Positions 47,801 to 56,030 of a stretch of DNA of 64,000 nt are shown here, piece after piece. The position numbers were made by a program, and so were the translations under genes. The stretch comes from JANRJY01 sp033763735 (lineage in GTDB: Bacteria; Bacteroidota; Bacteroidia; Cytophagales; UBA9547), in the NCBI GenBank assembly GCA_033763735.1, contig JANRJY010000106.1, forward strand, positions 11,263-75,262, in the 5' to 3' direction. The number at the start of each line of letters is the position of its first letter. The first letter of the stretch is position 1. The notes beneath the pieces were generated by a model. The model did no database searches. It saw only the letters and a list, made by a program, of their open reading frames with translations, and was not told where the DNA came from.

Positions 47801-47954
47801 AAGTGCTTGGGGTGTTCCACGTTTGTATACAATACCTATAAGATTAGTTTCATGGAATCAAGAAAATACTATTGCAGTACGTGTACTAAGTCCCGATTTG
47901 CAATTTGGTGGTATGTACAAAGGGCCCTATAACATCTCAATTAAATCCGAATAA
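44850..47954 (+). CDS. Lipoprotein fusing PQQ-type sugar dehydrogenase, PKD domain, cytochrome c and beta-sandwich domains
   Basis: A protein of 1,034 residues with a lipobox LSGC (Cys21). Residues ~35-455 resemble the glucose/sorbosone dehydrogenase propeller (GLIGFVLDPNFEKNGWIYM, NCCHTGGSMAMDSKGNLY, NDYRGKILKIHPEKDGT, GCRNPFRISID). Residues ~460-550 are PKD-like. A class I cytochrome c domain has haem motif Cys626-Gly-Ala-Cys629-His630. A carbohydrate-binding-like domain (~690-870) and a galactose-binding-like sandwich (WKTLNIPSKWQDYG, then GEIDDADEVYLNGKLIG) finish the protein. It would oxidise a sugar and pass electrons within one polypeptide. The C-terminal sandwich is absent from the paralogue at 60486. 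Confidence 0.85.
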   Translation: MIRITYIILVAIGIEMLLSGCGEKTKNNSKPEENRFTKKILVEGQLNPMELEVAKDGKVFFILGDGAIKYFDQTTKKIKEVGRIKVKNDAEHGLIGFVLDPNFEKNGWIYMQYMVEDSMIEARVARITMVNDTLDYGSEKIYLRYNYGGNCCHTGGSMAMDSKGNLYIATADNTDAFSTYYSVSDDRPGLEKNDGLRSSANTNDYRGKILKIHPEKDGTFTIPEGNLFPKDSKNAKPEIFVMGCRNPFRISIDRATDILYWGEVGPDASVDSTWGPKGYDEFNRTDKAGNFGWPMFIGNNKAYSRIDFTNNSVIGINDAKKPINYSKNNTGIVELPPAQPAFIYYPYDESKEFPWTGVGGRTAIGGPVYHYDPKLNSTVKFPDYFDKKWIIADWMRNWIKSVEINDKDEPGEVYSIMPKTEFKKPIDLTFGPDGALYAIEFGSAWSNNKDTKIIKIEYNTGNRNPEAHIEAKSFFGSAPYTVTLSGLSSFDLDQEKLQYEWRDNENKVFSKEALVIYTFDKPGKYKIGLTVVDTKGARNEKEETFEIGNAKPELSIKLQNNTFYFDTTSYEIIVNDEEDGTLGKGIAQKDVKVSFAMLTSDKVLKEKDGENQVFFKGEVLVNESDCGACHLVSGKSIGPSFEQVAERYAKNASNIDKLANKVIQGGGGNWNARHQMSAHPQLTYGQAREMVNYILSIANERNISSELNTTGCLYSDSLVRSKDAPKYIISANYTDKGNANAAPLSAKQMISLRNTKIFPNEFDNIFDASISDNQFRGNHASWAMMKNIDFTSIKQLIINAKGGGTIDVKLDSITGKTIGSFALPEDMSLTISQTQIEKFKGFHDVYIVCNNLKSRLFNYQINWIKFSPVISDIPDLNQTPILQLSNKWKFINKDDLRYADPNLNTNNWKTLNIPSKWQDYGYQYAGIAWYRQQVVIPSTFKKYLESKSSIPLDLILTLGEIDDADEVYLNGKLIGKSGIFNPFKSAWGVPRLYTIPIRLVSWNQENTIAVRVLSPDLQFGGMYKGPYNISIKSE

Positions 47955-49129
47955 TGAAAAACAAAAAACTTTATATACTATTAACGGCATTTCCATTGAC
48001 CATTATGGCTCAAAATATGTGGGACCCAAAACCTCCAATCAAAGGTGTTTCCCCTATTAAATTTTTAACCAAACGCATTTCATCTGAAAGTTTTGAGTCG
48101 GTAGGTGTTGCCGACCTCAATAATGATGGCGAAAAAGATATCGTTTCCGGTTCCTATTGGTATGAAGGACCTGATTTTCTCAAACGACACTACATAGGCC
48201 CTTCTGCTAGATACGGTGAATATTGGGATGACTTTTCTACGATACTTTTGGATGTAGATGGAGATTCAAATCTGGACATCATTACAGGTGGTTGGTGGGG
48301 TCAAACTTTGCGTTGGAAGCAAAACCCTAACGGCAAAAACATAGATTGGATTGAAAAAACAATTGACAGTGTAGGAGACCTAGAAACCACAAGAACTTGG
48401 GATATCGACAAGGATGGAGTCCCTGAAATTTGCCCTAACAATCCGGGATCACCTTTAAAATTTTATAAGTTAAATTTCAATCAAGGTAAAGCCAATGGCA
48501 CCTTTACCAAAATAAATGTGCATCCCACCCAAAGACATGGATTGGGATTTGGTGATGTAAATGGTGATGGCAGAGGAGACTTTATTTTGACTTTTGGGTG
48601 GCTGGAAGCACCCTTAAATCCGCTTAAAGACAAATGGAACATGCATTATGAATTTGAATTGGGAACCACAGGAGTGCCCATTATTGTAGCAGACGTTAAT
48701 AAGGATGGGAAAAATGACCTCATTGTAGGTCAAGGACACAGCTATGGTTTGGATTGGTATGAGCAGCTATCAAAAGACAAAAAAGGCATAATTTCATGGA
48801 AAAAGCACCCAATTGATCCCTATGGAGCACAATTTCATACCATGGAATGGGCAGATATGGATGCTGATGGTCAGCCGGAACTTATTACAGGCAAAAGATA
48901 CAGAGCTCATAATGATGGCGATATCGGTAGCTATGATGACTTAGGCATCTATTATTATAAGTGGAACGGAGAATCTTTTACCAAAAATGTGATTTCTTTT
49001 GGTCCTTTTGGAGTGGGTAAAGGTACAGGTATCTACATGACCATAACCGATATGAACAAAGATAATAGACCTGACATTATTGTTGGAGGAAAAGACGGGT
49101 TGGCAGTGATTTATAATTTGGGTTATTAA
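47954..49129 (+). CDS. Secreted FG-GAP/VCBS repeat protein
   Basis: A protein of 391 residues. The signal peptide ends near IMAQ. Six calcium-loop repeats are visible (DLNNDGEKD, DVDGDSNLD, DVNGDGRGD, DVNKDGKND, DMDADGQPE, DMNKDNRPD), so it folds as an integrin-alpha-like propeller. It has no catalytic motif that I recognise. Its start overlaps the last base of the dehydrogenase stop codon, so they are translated from one message. It may bind the polysaccharide or the product used by the cluster. Confidence 0.88.
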   Translation: MKNKKLYILLTAFPLTIMAQNMWDPKPPIKGVSPIKFLTKRISSESFESVGVADLNNDGEKDIVSGSYWYEGPDFLKRHYIGPSARYGEYWDDFSTILLDVDGDSNLDIITGGWWGQTLRWKQNPNGKNIDWIEKTIDSVGDLETTRTWDIDKDGVPEICPNNPGSPLKFYKLNFNQGKANGTFTKINVHPTQRHGLGFGDVNGDGRGDFILTFGWLEAPLNPLKDKWNMHYEFELGTTGVPIIVADVNKDGKNDLIVGQGHSYGLDWYEQLSKDKKGIISWKKHPIDPYGAQFHTMEWADMDADGQPELITGKRYRAHNDGDIGSYDDLGIYYYKWNGESFTKNVISFGPFGVGKGTGIYMTITDMNKDNRPDIIVGGKDGLAVIYNLGY

Positions 49130-49144
49130 ATCGACATATTCACA

Positions 49145-49996
49145 TTGAAAATCGGCATTAACTCATTCCTATTTACTTCACCTTTCACCAACGAAAGCGT
49201 TTCTTGGTTTCCAAAGTTCAAATCATGGGGTTTTGATTCGGTTGAAATTGCCATTGAAGATCCTTCTCATATTGACCCTCTTTTTATTAAAAATGAATTG
49301 AATAAATATGGGTTGGTTTGCGGGTCTGTATGTGCAGCTATGGGTCCCGACCGCGATTTGAGAGGAACAAGTATACAACAAAATACTTCCTTGAAATATC
49401 TAATAACTTTATTGGAACAAATGGTGATTTTAAAATGTCCCATATTGGTAGGACCTATTTATTCCAGCGTAGGCAGGGCAGATGCTGTTGAACCTAATGA
49501 TTATGAAACACAATGGCAAACTGTAAAAAAACATTTACAAACATTGGCACAATATGCTGAAAAAAAAGGACTTAAATTGGGTTTAGAACCTTTGAATCGC
49601 TTTGAAACTGACTTTATTAACACAACAGAACAAGGTCTTAAAATGATTGATGAAGTTAATAACCCAGCTTTAGGACTTCATTTAGATACTTTTCACATGA
49701 ATATTGAAGAAAAAAGTCAAAAAGAAGCCATATTAAAAGCAAGTAAAAAATTATTCCATTTTCATGCCTGTGGTACCGATAGAGGCACTCCGGGCAAGGA
49801 TTCATTGGATTGGAAACCAATTTTTGATGCCCTGAAACAAATTGATTATCAAGGAGATTTGGTGATTGAGTCATTTACCCAAGATGTTAAAGTAATAGCC
49901 AAAGCAGCAGCTATCTGGCGCAAAATAGAGCTTTCACAGGAGGATATTGCAGTTAATGGGATTAAGTTTTTAAAATCACAATTGATAAATTATTAA
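49145..49996 (+). CDS. Sugar phosphate isomerase/epimerase family TIM barrel
   Basis: A protein of 283 residues from a TTG start; no ATG precedes the first strand KIGINSFLF. It is an AP-endonuclease-2/xylose-isomerase-like TIM barrel. Probable metal ligands lie in LGLEPLNRFETD, LHLDTFHMN, FHFHACGTDRGTPG and LVIESF, the pattern of D-tagatose/D-psicose 3-epimerases. It would epimerise or isomerise a keto-sugar. It ends the operon of dehydrogenase, FG-GAP protein and epimerase, which supports a role in processing the oxidised sugar in the cytoplasm. Confidence 0.88.
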   Translation: MKIGINSFLFTSPFTNESVSWFPKFKSWGFDSVEIAIEDPSHIDPLFIKNELNKYGLVCGSVCAAMGPDRDLRGTSIQQNTSLKYLITLLEQMVILKCPILVGPIYSSVGRADAVEPNDYETQWQTVKKHLQTLAQYAEKKGLKLGLEPLNRFETDFINTTEQGLKMIDEVNNPALGLHLDTFHMNIEEKSQKEAILKASKKLFHFHACGTDRGTPGKDSLDWKPIFDALKQIDYQGDLVIESFTQDVKVIAKAAAIWRKIELSQEDIAVNGIKFLKSQLINY

Positions 49997-50145
49997 ATCC
50001 AGCATTAACTGATTTTTGATAATAATTCAAGGAGAATCTATTTGAAACAGGACCATAATTATTAATATAATCACATTTTTAAATATTTAATAATACTCAA
50101 AATAGTATTAAATTGCATTAAGTATTTAATATCAAATTCGATTTT

Positions 50146-50370
50146 ATGTTAGCTATAAAAGGAATCTATAGTGAAGGGGTAATTAAGTTAGATACCGAAT
50201 TGCCATTTTCAAAGGAAGGTGCAAAAGTAATAGTTACTTTTTTGGAAGATATTGAATTAGCCGAAAACAAACTAAAAATTGATGAAATCACCTTGGCTTC
50301 TGAAATATCATTATCTGAAGATTGGGATTCGCTTGAAGATGAAAGATATGATAAGGTTTTTTCTAAATGA
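50146..50370 (+). CDS. Antitoxin of a MazF-type module
   Basis: A protein of 74 residues. The N-terminus (MLAIKGIYSEGVIKLDTELP, then KEGAKVIVTFLED) resembles the small AF2212/DUF104-like beta antitoxin fold. The acidic C-terminus (SEDWDSLEDERYDKVF) is likely the toxin-wrapping part. Its stop overlaps the start of the MazF-like gene (ATGA). The gene pair stands alone between the sugar operon and an oppositely oriented oxidoreductase. Confidence 0.78.
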   Translation: MLAIKGIYSEGVIKLDTELPFSKEGAKVIVTFLEDIELAENKLKIDEITLASEISLSEDWDSLEDERYDKVFSK

Positions 50371-50702
50371 AATATTCTAAAGGCGATATCGTTTGGGTTA
50401 ATTTTCCTTTTACTGATGGTAGTTCGTCTAAAATAAGACCTGCTTTAGTAATTTCTAATGAAAAAGTAAATGTAACGGGTGATTATTTACTAATTCAAAT
50501 TACTTCTCGAGTAAAAAACGATAACTTTTCAATTGAAATTTCTGAAAATGATTTTGTTGATGAAAATCTAACTATACGTAGTTTCATTAGAATTCATAAA
50601 ATATTTGTTCTAAATGAAGCTTTAATTATTTCTAGAAAAACATCTATTACTGACAAATTCAGAAAACATGTTATTGAAAGTGTTTTTGACCTTTTCACCT
50701 AA
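50367..50702 (+). CDS. MazF/PemK-family endoribonuclease toxin
   Basis: A protein of 111 residues. GDIVWVNFPFTDGSSSKIRP and ALVISNEK are the MazF/PemK hallmarks (beta hairpin with a KxRPALV motif). LLIQITSR and IRSFIRIHKIFVL continue the fold. It cleaves mRNA and is restrained by the upstream antitoxin. Its last 8 bases overlap the convergent oxidoreductase gene. Confidence 0.87.
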   Translation: MKYSKGDIVWVNFPFTDGSSSKIRPALVISNEKVNVTGDYLLIQITSRVKNDNFSIEISENDFVDENLTIRSFIRIHKIFVLNEALIISRKTSITDKFRKHVIESVFDLFT

Positions 50703-51741
50703 CCCCCACATGTACATCGTTATTAACCAAAGGTGCTACTTTTTTACCAATCAGCTCAATGGCATGCATGAGTTTTTCATGAGGCAAATTGGCCGCATCC
50801 ATTTGGAAAGTTACTCTCGACAATCCACCCAATGACTCACTGTGCCTTAATATTTTTTCAGCAACTTCCTCTGGTCCACCTACAATGTAGGCTCCGGTAG
50901 GACCATTTTGAGCGTCAAAGCGTTGGCGCGTCATTGGAGGCCAGCCACGCTCTTTGGCAACACCTTCCGACATCGCTTTTGCCACCCCAGGATAAAATTC
51001 TTCCACTGCTTTGTCATACGTATCCGAAACATAGCCAAAGGCATGCATACCTACTGAAAGTTGTTCGGGTTTGAATCCCGCATGTGCACCTGCACGCTTG
51101 TACAAGTCCACCAAAGGACGAAAACGATGCGTTTCACCTCCAATTATAGCCACCATCAAAGGTAAGCCTAACATTCCGGCACGGGCAAACGACTCCGGAG
51201 TACCTCCTACCCCAAGCCAAATGGGAATTGGATTTTGAACAGCACGCGGATACACCGGTTGATTTTTCATAGCCGGACGAAACCGACCCGACCAGGTCAC
51301 ATATTCACTATCGCGTATTTGAAGCAACAAATCGAGTTTTTCGGCAAACAGGTCGTCATAATCTTGCAAACTAAGTCCAAAGAGTGGATAAGCTTCTGTG
51401 AACGAGCCTCTGCCTACAATCATTTCGGCACGTCCTTGCGATATAATGTCTAAAGTAGCATATTGCTGATATATCCGAACCGGATCGGCAGCACTTAGTA
51501 CAGTTACGGCACTTGTAAGCCTGATTTGCTTGGTTCGTGCGGCAGCGGCTGCCAATATAACTGCAGGAGCCGAATCCAAAAACTCTTTTCGATGATGCTC
51601 CCCTATTCCAAATATGCCTAAACCCACCTGATCGGCAAGTTCAATACGCTCCAACAACTGAGACATCGCATCTTTAGTGCTAAAGTTAGGGTCGGGATTA
51701 TGATCAAAACGCGCTACAAAACTATCTATTCCTAATTCCAT
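50695..51741 (-). CDS. LLM-class flavin-dependent oxidoreductase
   Basis: A protein of 348 residues of the bacterial luciferase-like monooxygenase family, with TIM-barrel strands (GLGIFGIGEHHRKEF, TSAVTVLSAADPVRIYQQYA, GRAEMIVGRGSFTEAYPLFG) that bind FMN or F420. The substrate is unknown. The gene is visibly richer in G+C than its surroundings: bases 50941-51000 contain 32 G/C of 60, against roughly one third nearby. That suggests recent transfer. It is convergent with the mazF-like gene. Confidence 0.92.
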   Translation of the reverse strand: MELGIDSFVARFDHNPDPNFSTKDAMSQLLERIELADQVGLGIFGIGEHHRKEFLDSAPAVILAAAAARTKQIRLTSAVTVLSAADPVRIYQQYATLDIISQGRAEMIVGRGSFTEAYPLFGLSLQDYDDLFAEKLDLLLQIRDSEYVTWSGRFRPAMKNQPVYPRAVQNPIPIWLGVGGTPESFARAGMLGLPLMVAIIGGETHRFRPLVDLYKRAGAHAGFKPEQLSVGMHAFGYVSDTYDKAVEEFYPGVAKAMSEGVAKERGWPPMTRQRFDAQNGPTGAYIVGGPEEVAEKILRHSESLGGLSRVTFQMDAANLPHEKLMHAIELIGKKVAPLVNNDVHVGVR

Positions 51742-51979
51742 GATATTTCAAAATTCAATGTATGTACATATAATACAATGAATTGGTGAAGAAAGTTCAA
51801 GTGCAATAATATTGATTACTGATAGCCCTTTCTGAATCACATGACCAACAAGTGTATCGGTGAATCGACTGTACATTATTAAACAAAACTAAGTGGTAAA
51901 AACTAAAATCTTTTATAAAAATTAAAAACATTTTTTGTCAAGTTTAAGTTGATACATTAATAAGTAAAATAAACAAAAT

Positions 51980-52429
51980 ATGTACTATACATGCTATACA
52001 AGTATTGCAAATAATAATCTGGATGAGAAACAAATACTAGATATATTAAACTCAGCTCGAAAAAATAATATTGTTAATGGAATAACTGGAATGCTGTTGT
52101 ATATCGATGACAATTTCATACAAATTATAGAAGGCAACAAGGAAGATGTAAACAATCTTTACCAAAAAATCATCAATGATGATAGACATTTGGGAGTAAA
52201 AATAATTTCACAAGGCAATATTAAAGAAAGGTTTTTCCCCAATTGGGTAATGGGATTTAAAGTTTTGACAAAATATGATTTAGAAGAAATGGTAAATTTG
52301 AATGGAGTTGGATATTTCACAATCGAAGATTTACTAAATAAATCAAAACCACACATTGCCATTGAATTCTTGAAATCATTTTATAAAAATGGCGAACTTG
52401 ATTTTTTAAAATTTTGGAAAGGGCAATAA
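51980..52429 (+). CDS. BLUF-domain blue-light photoreceptor
   Basis: A protein of 149 residues, essentially a lone BLUF domain plus a short helical tail, like PixD. BLUF proteins bind FAD and sense blue light. The key residues align with PixD with an offset of two: Tyr6 (CYTS), Asn30 (RKNNIVNGITG), Gln48 (FIQIIEG), Trp89 and Met91 (NWVMGF). No effector domain is fused and no known partner (PixE-like regulator, cyclase or EAL protein) is adjacent, so it must act through protein contacts. Confidence 0.95.
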   Translation: MYYTCYTSIANNNLDEKQILDILNSARKNNIVNGITGMLLYIDDNFIQIIEGNKEDVNNLYQKIINDDRHLGVKIISQGNIKERFFPNWVMGFKVLTKYDLEEMVNLNGVGYFTIEDLLNKSKPHIAIEFLKSFYKNGELDFLKFWKGQ

Positions 52430-52487
52430 GTTCAATTCTTTTATGACCAATTAGTTTTGCTGCATTTGTTATAAACTAATTGTTTTG

Positions 52488-52637
52488 CGTCATTACGAAC
52501 AAAGTGAAGCATTCTTTTTGGTTCATAAAAATTGCTTCGTTTCACTCGCAATGACGACTTTTGCTTCGCGTCATTGCGAACAAAGTGAAGCAATCACTGT
52601 GATTCGAGGAGATTGCTTCGTTTCACTCGCAATGACG
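52488..52637. repeat. Two REP-like palindromic repeats (cgtcattgcgaac ... cgcaatgacg)
   Basis: Copies at 52488-52556 and 52569-52637 are about 69 bases each. Each starts cgtcatt(g/a)cgaacaaagtgaagca and ends ttgcttcgtttcactcgc plus aatgacg, so the ends pair into a long hairpin. They are 12 bases apart. A run of codons through them (HCEQSEAI, CFVSLAMT) is the known spurious translation of this repeat class and not a gene. Confidence 0.85.
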
Positions 52638-52643
52638 AAGATG

Positions 52644-55172
52644 CTACTCCACAATCAGCTTCTTTGTAGTGGTTTGTAACCTAAGCAAGTAAAGGCCTTT
52701 TGGTAAAGTATATTGCCCGGAAGCCCATTCCGCAATTTTGTTGCCTAAGGAATTGTATACAACCACGGTTTCATTGGTACTTTCATTGATTTCGATGGTA
52801 ATGGTTCCGGAGGAAGGGTTGGGGTACACGACAAAGGCAGCTTGTTCACTTTGAATTAAAAAACCTGATACAGTGTTAGTGCCTGAGATTGTATTTGGCA
52901 ATACTTGTAAAGTAATTGATTTAGAAGTTGCTAAGTAATTGGCATTACCTACTTGCGAAGCGGTAATCGTTACATTTCCTGCACCTACCAAAGAAACCAC
53001 ACCAATACTTGAAACCAAAGCAACAGAAGGATTATTTCCCGAAAAAGTAACAGGTAGTCCTGAAGTTGCTGTTACCCCCGAAATTACATAAGGTGCACTG
53101 CCAAGCGTTTGTGATGGAATGGCATTAAACCCAAGAATGGTTTGTGTAACTTTATTAACAATGGTAAGCACTTGATTTACAGGATTGGCAGCCAAATAAT
53201 TGGCATTCCCGACCTGATTTGCAGTAATAGTTACATTCCCTAACCCTACAAATGATACTACTCCATTACTCGAAACCAAAGCAACGGTAGGGTTATTGCC
53301 AGAAAAAGTAACAAGAAGCCCTGAAGTTGCTGTTACACCAGTAATAGTGTGTGATGAATTACCAAGGATTTGATTTGGAATTGGATTGAAACCAGTGATA
53401 GTTTGATGAGCTTGATTAACAATTGTAAGCACTTGACTTATAGAGTTGGCAGGAAAATAATTTGCATTTCCAACTTGATAGGCAGTAATGGTTACATTCC
53501 CTAACCCAACAAATGATACTACGCCATTACTTGAAACCAATGCAATAGAAGAATTATTTCCCGAAAAAGTAACAGGCAACCCTGAAGTAGCAGCTACACC
53601 AGAAATTGTGTATGTTGATATTCCGATAGGCAGTTCTAAAATTGAATTGAATCCACTAATAGATTGAGTAGATTGCGTAACTGTTAATATCTGTGTTATC
53701 AGATTGGCAGGATAATAATTTGAATCACCTATTTGAGAAGCCGTAATTGTAACATTGCCTAATCCCACAAATGAAATTACCCCAATGCTTGATACCAAGG
53801 CTACTGAGTGATTGTTCCCGGAAAAGTTAACTGGCAAACCTGAAGTTGCAGTAACTCCCGAAACGGTGTAAGGAATGTTACTAAAAATTTGAGACAACAA
53901 AGAAGGAAGCCCTGTTATAGTTTGTGTGATAGTCGGAAATGCTCCAGGTGTAGTAAAAACCCAAGCTGCACCAAATCCGCTATTGTCACCGTATCCACCA
54001 ACTAAAGCTATTTTACCGTTTCCAGACATTGAGACCGATGTTCCTTGATCCGCAGTACCAATTGCATCAATTCCAGTAAACTTATCGCTAATCTGTATGA
54101 AATTACTCCCATTATATGTAAACACCCAAATAGCACCTACATTGTTATTATCTCGATATCCACCTACTAATAAAGTTTTACCATCCCATGATAAAGATAC
54201 TGAACTTCCAAAGTTTGCATAAGCTGTGGTACCTGTGCCAACTAATTTATTGCCGAGTTGTACAAAATTGCTTCCATTAAAAGTATAAACCCAAACAGCT
54301 CCAATGCTAGTGTTATCAGACAAACCTCCTACTGCAGCAGTTTTCCCATCCCCAGATAAACACAATGCATAACCTTGATAAGAGCTTCCAATTGAGCCTG
54401 CACCAACTAGTTTATTTCCTACTTGTTGAAATGTACTTCCATTGTAAGTAAAGACCCAAGCTGCACCAACAAAGTTATTATCACCAGATCCTCCCAATAA
54501 TGCAGTTTTACCATCCCCTGACAAAGAAATTGAAATACCTTGAGCTGAAGAACCTATTGTATTAGTGCCAACTATTTTAGTTCCTAATTGTGCATAATTA
54601 TTCCCATTAAATGTATAAACCCACATAGCACCTATACCGCCATTATCATCATAACCTCCAACAATTGCAGTTTTTCCATCATTGGATAATGAAACAGATG
54701 AACCTTGCCCTATATGACTTCCAGCCGCTCCAGATCCTACAAGTTTGTTTCCTGCTTGAACAAAATTATTACCGTTGTAGGTGTATATCCATGCAGCTCC
54801 AGTATTATTGTCACCATTTCCTCCAACCAAAACTGTTTTTCCATCAGATGATATAGAAACTGAAGTTCCTTGGTTTACATAACTACCAATTGCACCTGTG
54901 CCAACTAATTTGCTTCCTACTTGAATAAAATTTATTCCGTTAAAAGTAAATATCCATATTGCACCAGTATTACCATTATCGAGTGGACCAGAAATCAATG
55001 CAGTTCTTCCATCAAATGATAAAGAGACCGAATAGCCCTGTTGAGCTGCAGACGATGCACCTGTACCCACCAACTTACTACCCATTTGGGTGAATTGAGC
55101 GTAAATCTTTGCCCCAAAAAGTTGAGAAAGTAAAAGTGTCAATATTAAAGGAAGGTAAATTTTCTTTTTCAT
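52644..55172 (-). CDS. T9SS type A cargo protein: seven-bladed propeller plus four Ig-like repeats
   Basis: The ATG at 55172 is chosen because MKKKIYLPLILTLLLSQL begins a signal peptide ending KIYAQ; an ATG at 55199 would add nine residues. Seven ~57-residue units (xGxKLVGTGA ... SVSLSxDGKTALxGG ... GAxWVYTFNG) form a likely seven-bladed propeller. Four Ig-like/MBG-like units follow (TATSGLPVTFSGNNxSVALV, GLGNVTITAxQVGNANY). The end is a type A T9SS sorting domain (VVYPNPSSGTITIEI ... PKGLYLLRLQ ... KKLIVE). It is a cell-surface or released protein; no enzymatic motif is visible. Confidence 0.88.
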   Translation of the reverse strand: MKKKIYLPLILTLLLSQLFGAKIYAQFTQMGSKLVGTGASSAAQQGYSVSLSFDGRTALISGPLDNGNTGAIWIFTFNGINFIQVGSKLVGTGAIGSYVNQGTSVSISSDGKTVLVGGNGDNNTGAAWIYTYNGNNFVQAGNKLVGSGAAGSHIGQGSSVSLSNDGKTAIVGGYDDNGGIGAMWVYTFNGNNYAQLGTKIVGTNTIGSSAQGISISLSGDGKTALLGGSGDNNFVGAAWVFTYNGSTFQQVGNKLVGAGSIGSSYQGYALCLSGDGKTAAVGGLSDNTSIGAVWVYTFNGSNFVQLGNKLVGTGTTAYANFGSSVSLSWDGKTLLVGGYRDNNNVGAIWVFTYNGSNFIQISDKFTGIDAIGTADQGTSVSMSGNGKIALVGGYGDNSGFGAAWVFTTPGAFPTITQTITGLPSLLSQIFSNIPYTVSGVTATSGLPVNFSGNNHSVALVSSIGVISFVGLGNVTITASQIGDSNYYPANLITQILTVTQSTQSISGFNSILELPIGISTYTISGVAATSGLPVTFSGNNSSIALVSSNGVVSFVGLGNVTITAYQVGNANYFPANSISQVLTIVNQAHQTITGFNPIPNQILGNSSHTITGVTATSGLLVTFSGNNPTVALVSSNGVVSFVGLGNVTITANQVGNANYLAANPVNQVLTIVNKVTQTILGFNAIPSQTLGSAPYVISGVTATSGLPVTFSGNNPSVALVSSIGVVSLVGAGNVTITASQVGNANYLATSKSITLQVLPNTISGTNTVSGFLIQSEQAAFVVYPNPSSGTITIEINESTNETVVVYNSLGNKIAEWASGQYTLPKGLYLLRLQTTTKKLIVE

Positions 55173-55373
55173 TGTGTTTTTTTTAGTTATGTCAATCAAT
55201 ATAATCTTTATATGTTGTCAGGTAACATCTATTTTTATTAAAATCCTCGTTTCAAAAATAACAAAAAATATCATTTGCCTACTTTAACTTCAAAAATGCT
55301 TTCAGTTACACATACTTGTGTGAAACTAATTCCTTTCAATTTTCGAAAATTGTATTTGTGGATTGTTTATTTT

Positions 55374-55952
55374 TTAATCTTCTAATCCTTTGCCATTTAA
55401 TATAGGCTCAATGGCATTTTCGATTCTTGTTTCTCTCGTTTTAGCTTGTTTGGCAGATGAAAAATATAGCAAATATCCTCTTTGTCGCCCGGGAGTAAGT
55501 GCATGGAAGGCTTTGTTCAAATCAGGCATAGCATCCAATGCTTTCTGAAATTCAACCGGCATTTTATACTCGGTGGTTTTCTTTAATTCCACTTTTACCC
55601 CCGCCTTATCCATATCTATAGCTTCTTTAATGTAAGCACTAATTATGGAGTTATTATTTATTATTTCTTCTGTATTCTTAAACCTAATTTGCCTTGCCGA
55701 TTGCACATTCTCGGTTTGCTGCACCAATATCTTGCCAGGGTCAGTTAGCAAAGCGCCCTGCATAAAAAGCAAAGCACAATATTCTTTAAATCCATGAATC
55801 AACACAATATTATTACCATTATGGGTGTAACATGGGCAACCCCATTTCAATTCTTCAGTAAGTCCACTATTCAGCACAAGGGTTCTTAATTCAGCATACG
55901 CATCTTTCCACTTTGTGTCTTTGTCAAAAAACCAATCAACTTTAGGATTCAT
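55374..55952 (-). CDS. YdeI/OmdA-like DUF1801 family protein
   Basis: A protein of 192 residues. The N-terminal DUF1801-like part has the conserved LKWGCPCYTHNGNNIVLIHG. The C-terminal YdeI/OmdA-type tail is AMPDLNKAFHALTPGRQRGY, then the arginine- and lysine-rich TRETRIENAIEPILNGKGL. The fold is similar to iron-chaperone/frataxin-like proteins, but the cellular role is not established. It is a lone gene. Confidence 0.85.
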   Translation of the reverse strand: MNPKVDWFFDKDTKWKDAYAELRTLVLNSGLTEELKWGCPCYTHNGNNIVLIHGFKEYCALLFMQGALLTDPGKILVQQTENVQSARQIRFKNTEEIINNNSIISAYIKEAIDMDKAGVKVELKKTTEYKMPVEFQKALDAMPDLNKAFHALTPGRQRGYLLYFSSAKQAKTRETRIENAIEPILNGKGLED

Positions 55953-56030
55953 AAGTTATTTTAATTATTATATTCACAAAAATACCCTAAAATAAGTAAA
56001 ACTAAGTAGACATTTTGCGTTACTTGCAAT

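Noticed and set aside
52485..52679. 64-codon ORF reading through the REP-like repeats
   Set aside because: Its HCEQSEAI and CFVSLAMT phrases are direct translations of the palindromic repeat, with no start signal or conserved protein.
52900..55100. Regular repeats as a possible CRISPR array
   Set aside because: Periods are about 170 and 245 bases, stay in frame and encode propeller and Ig-like units; no cas genes are present.
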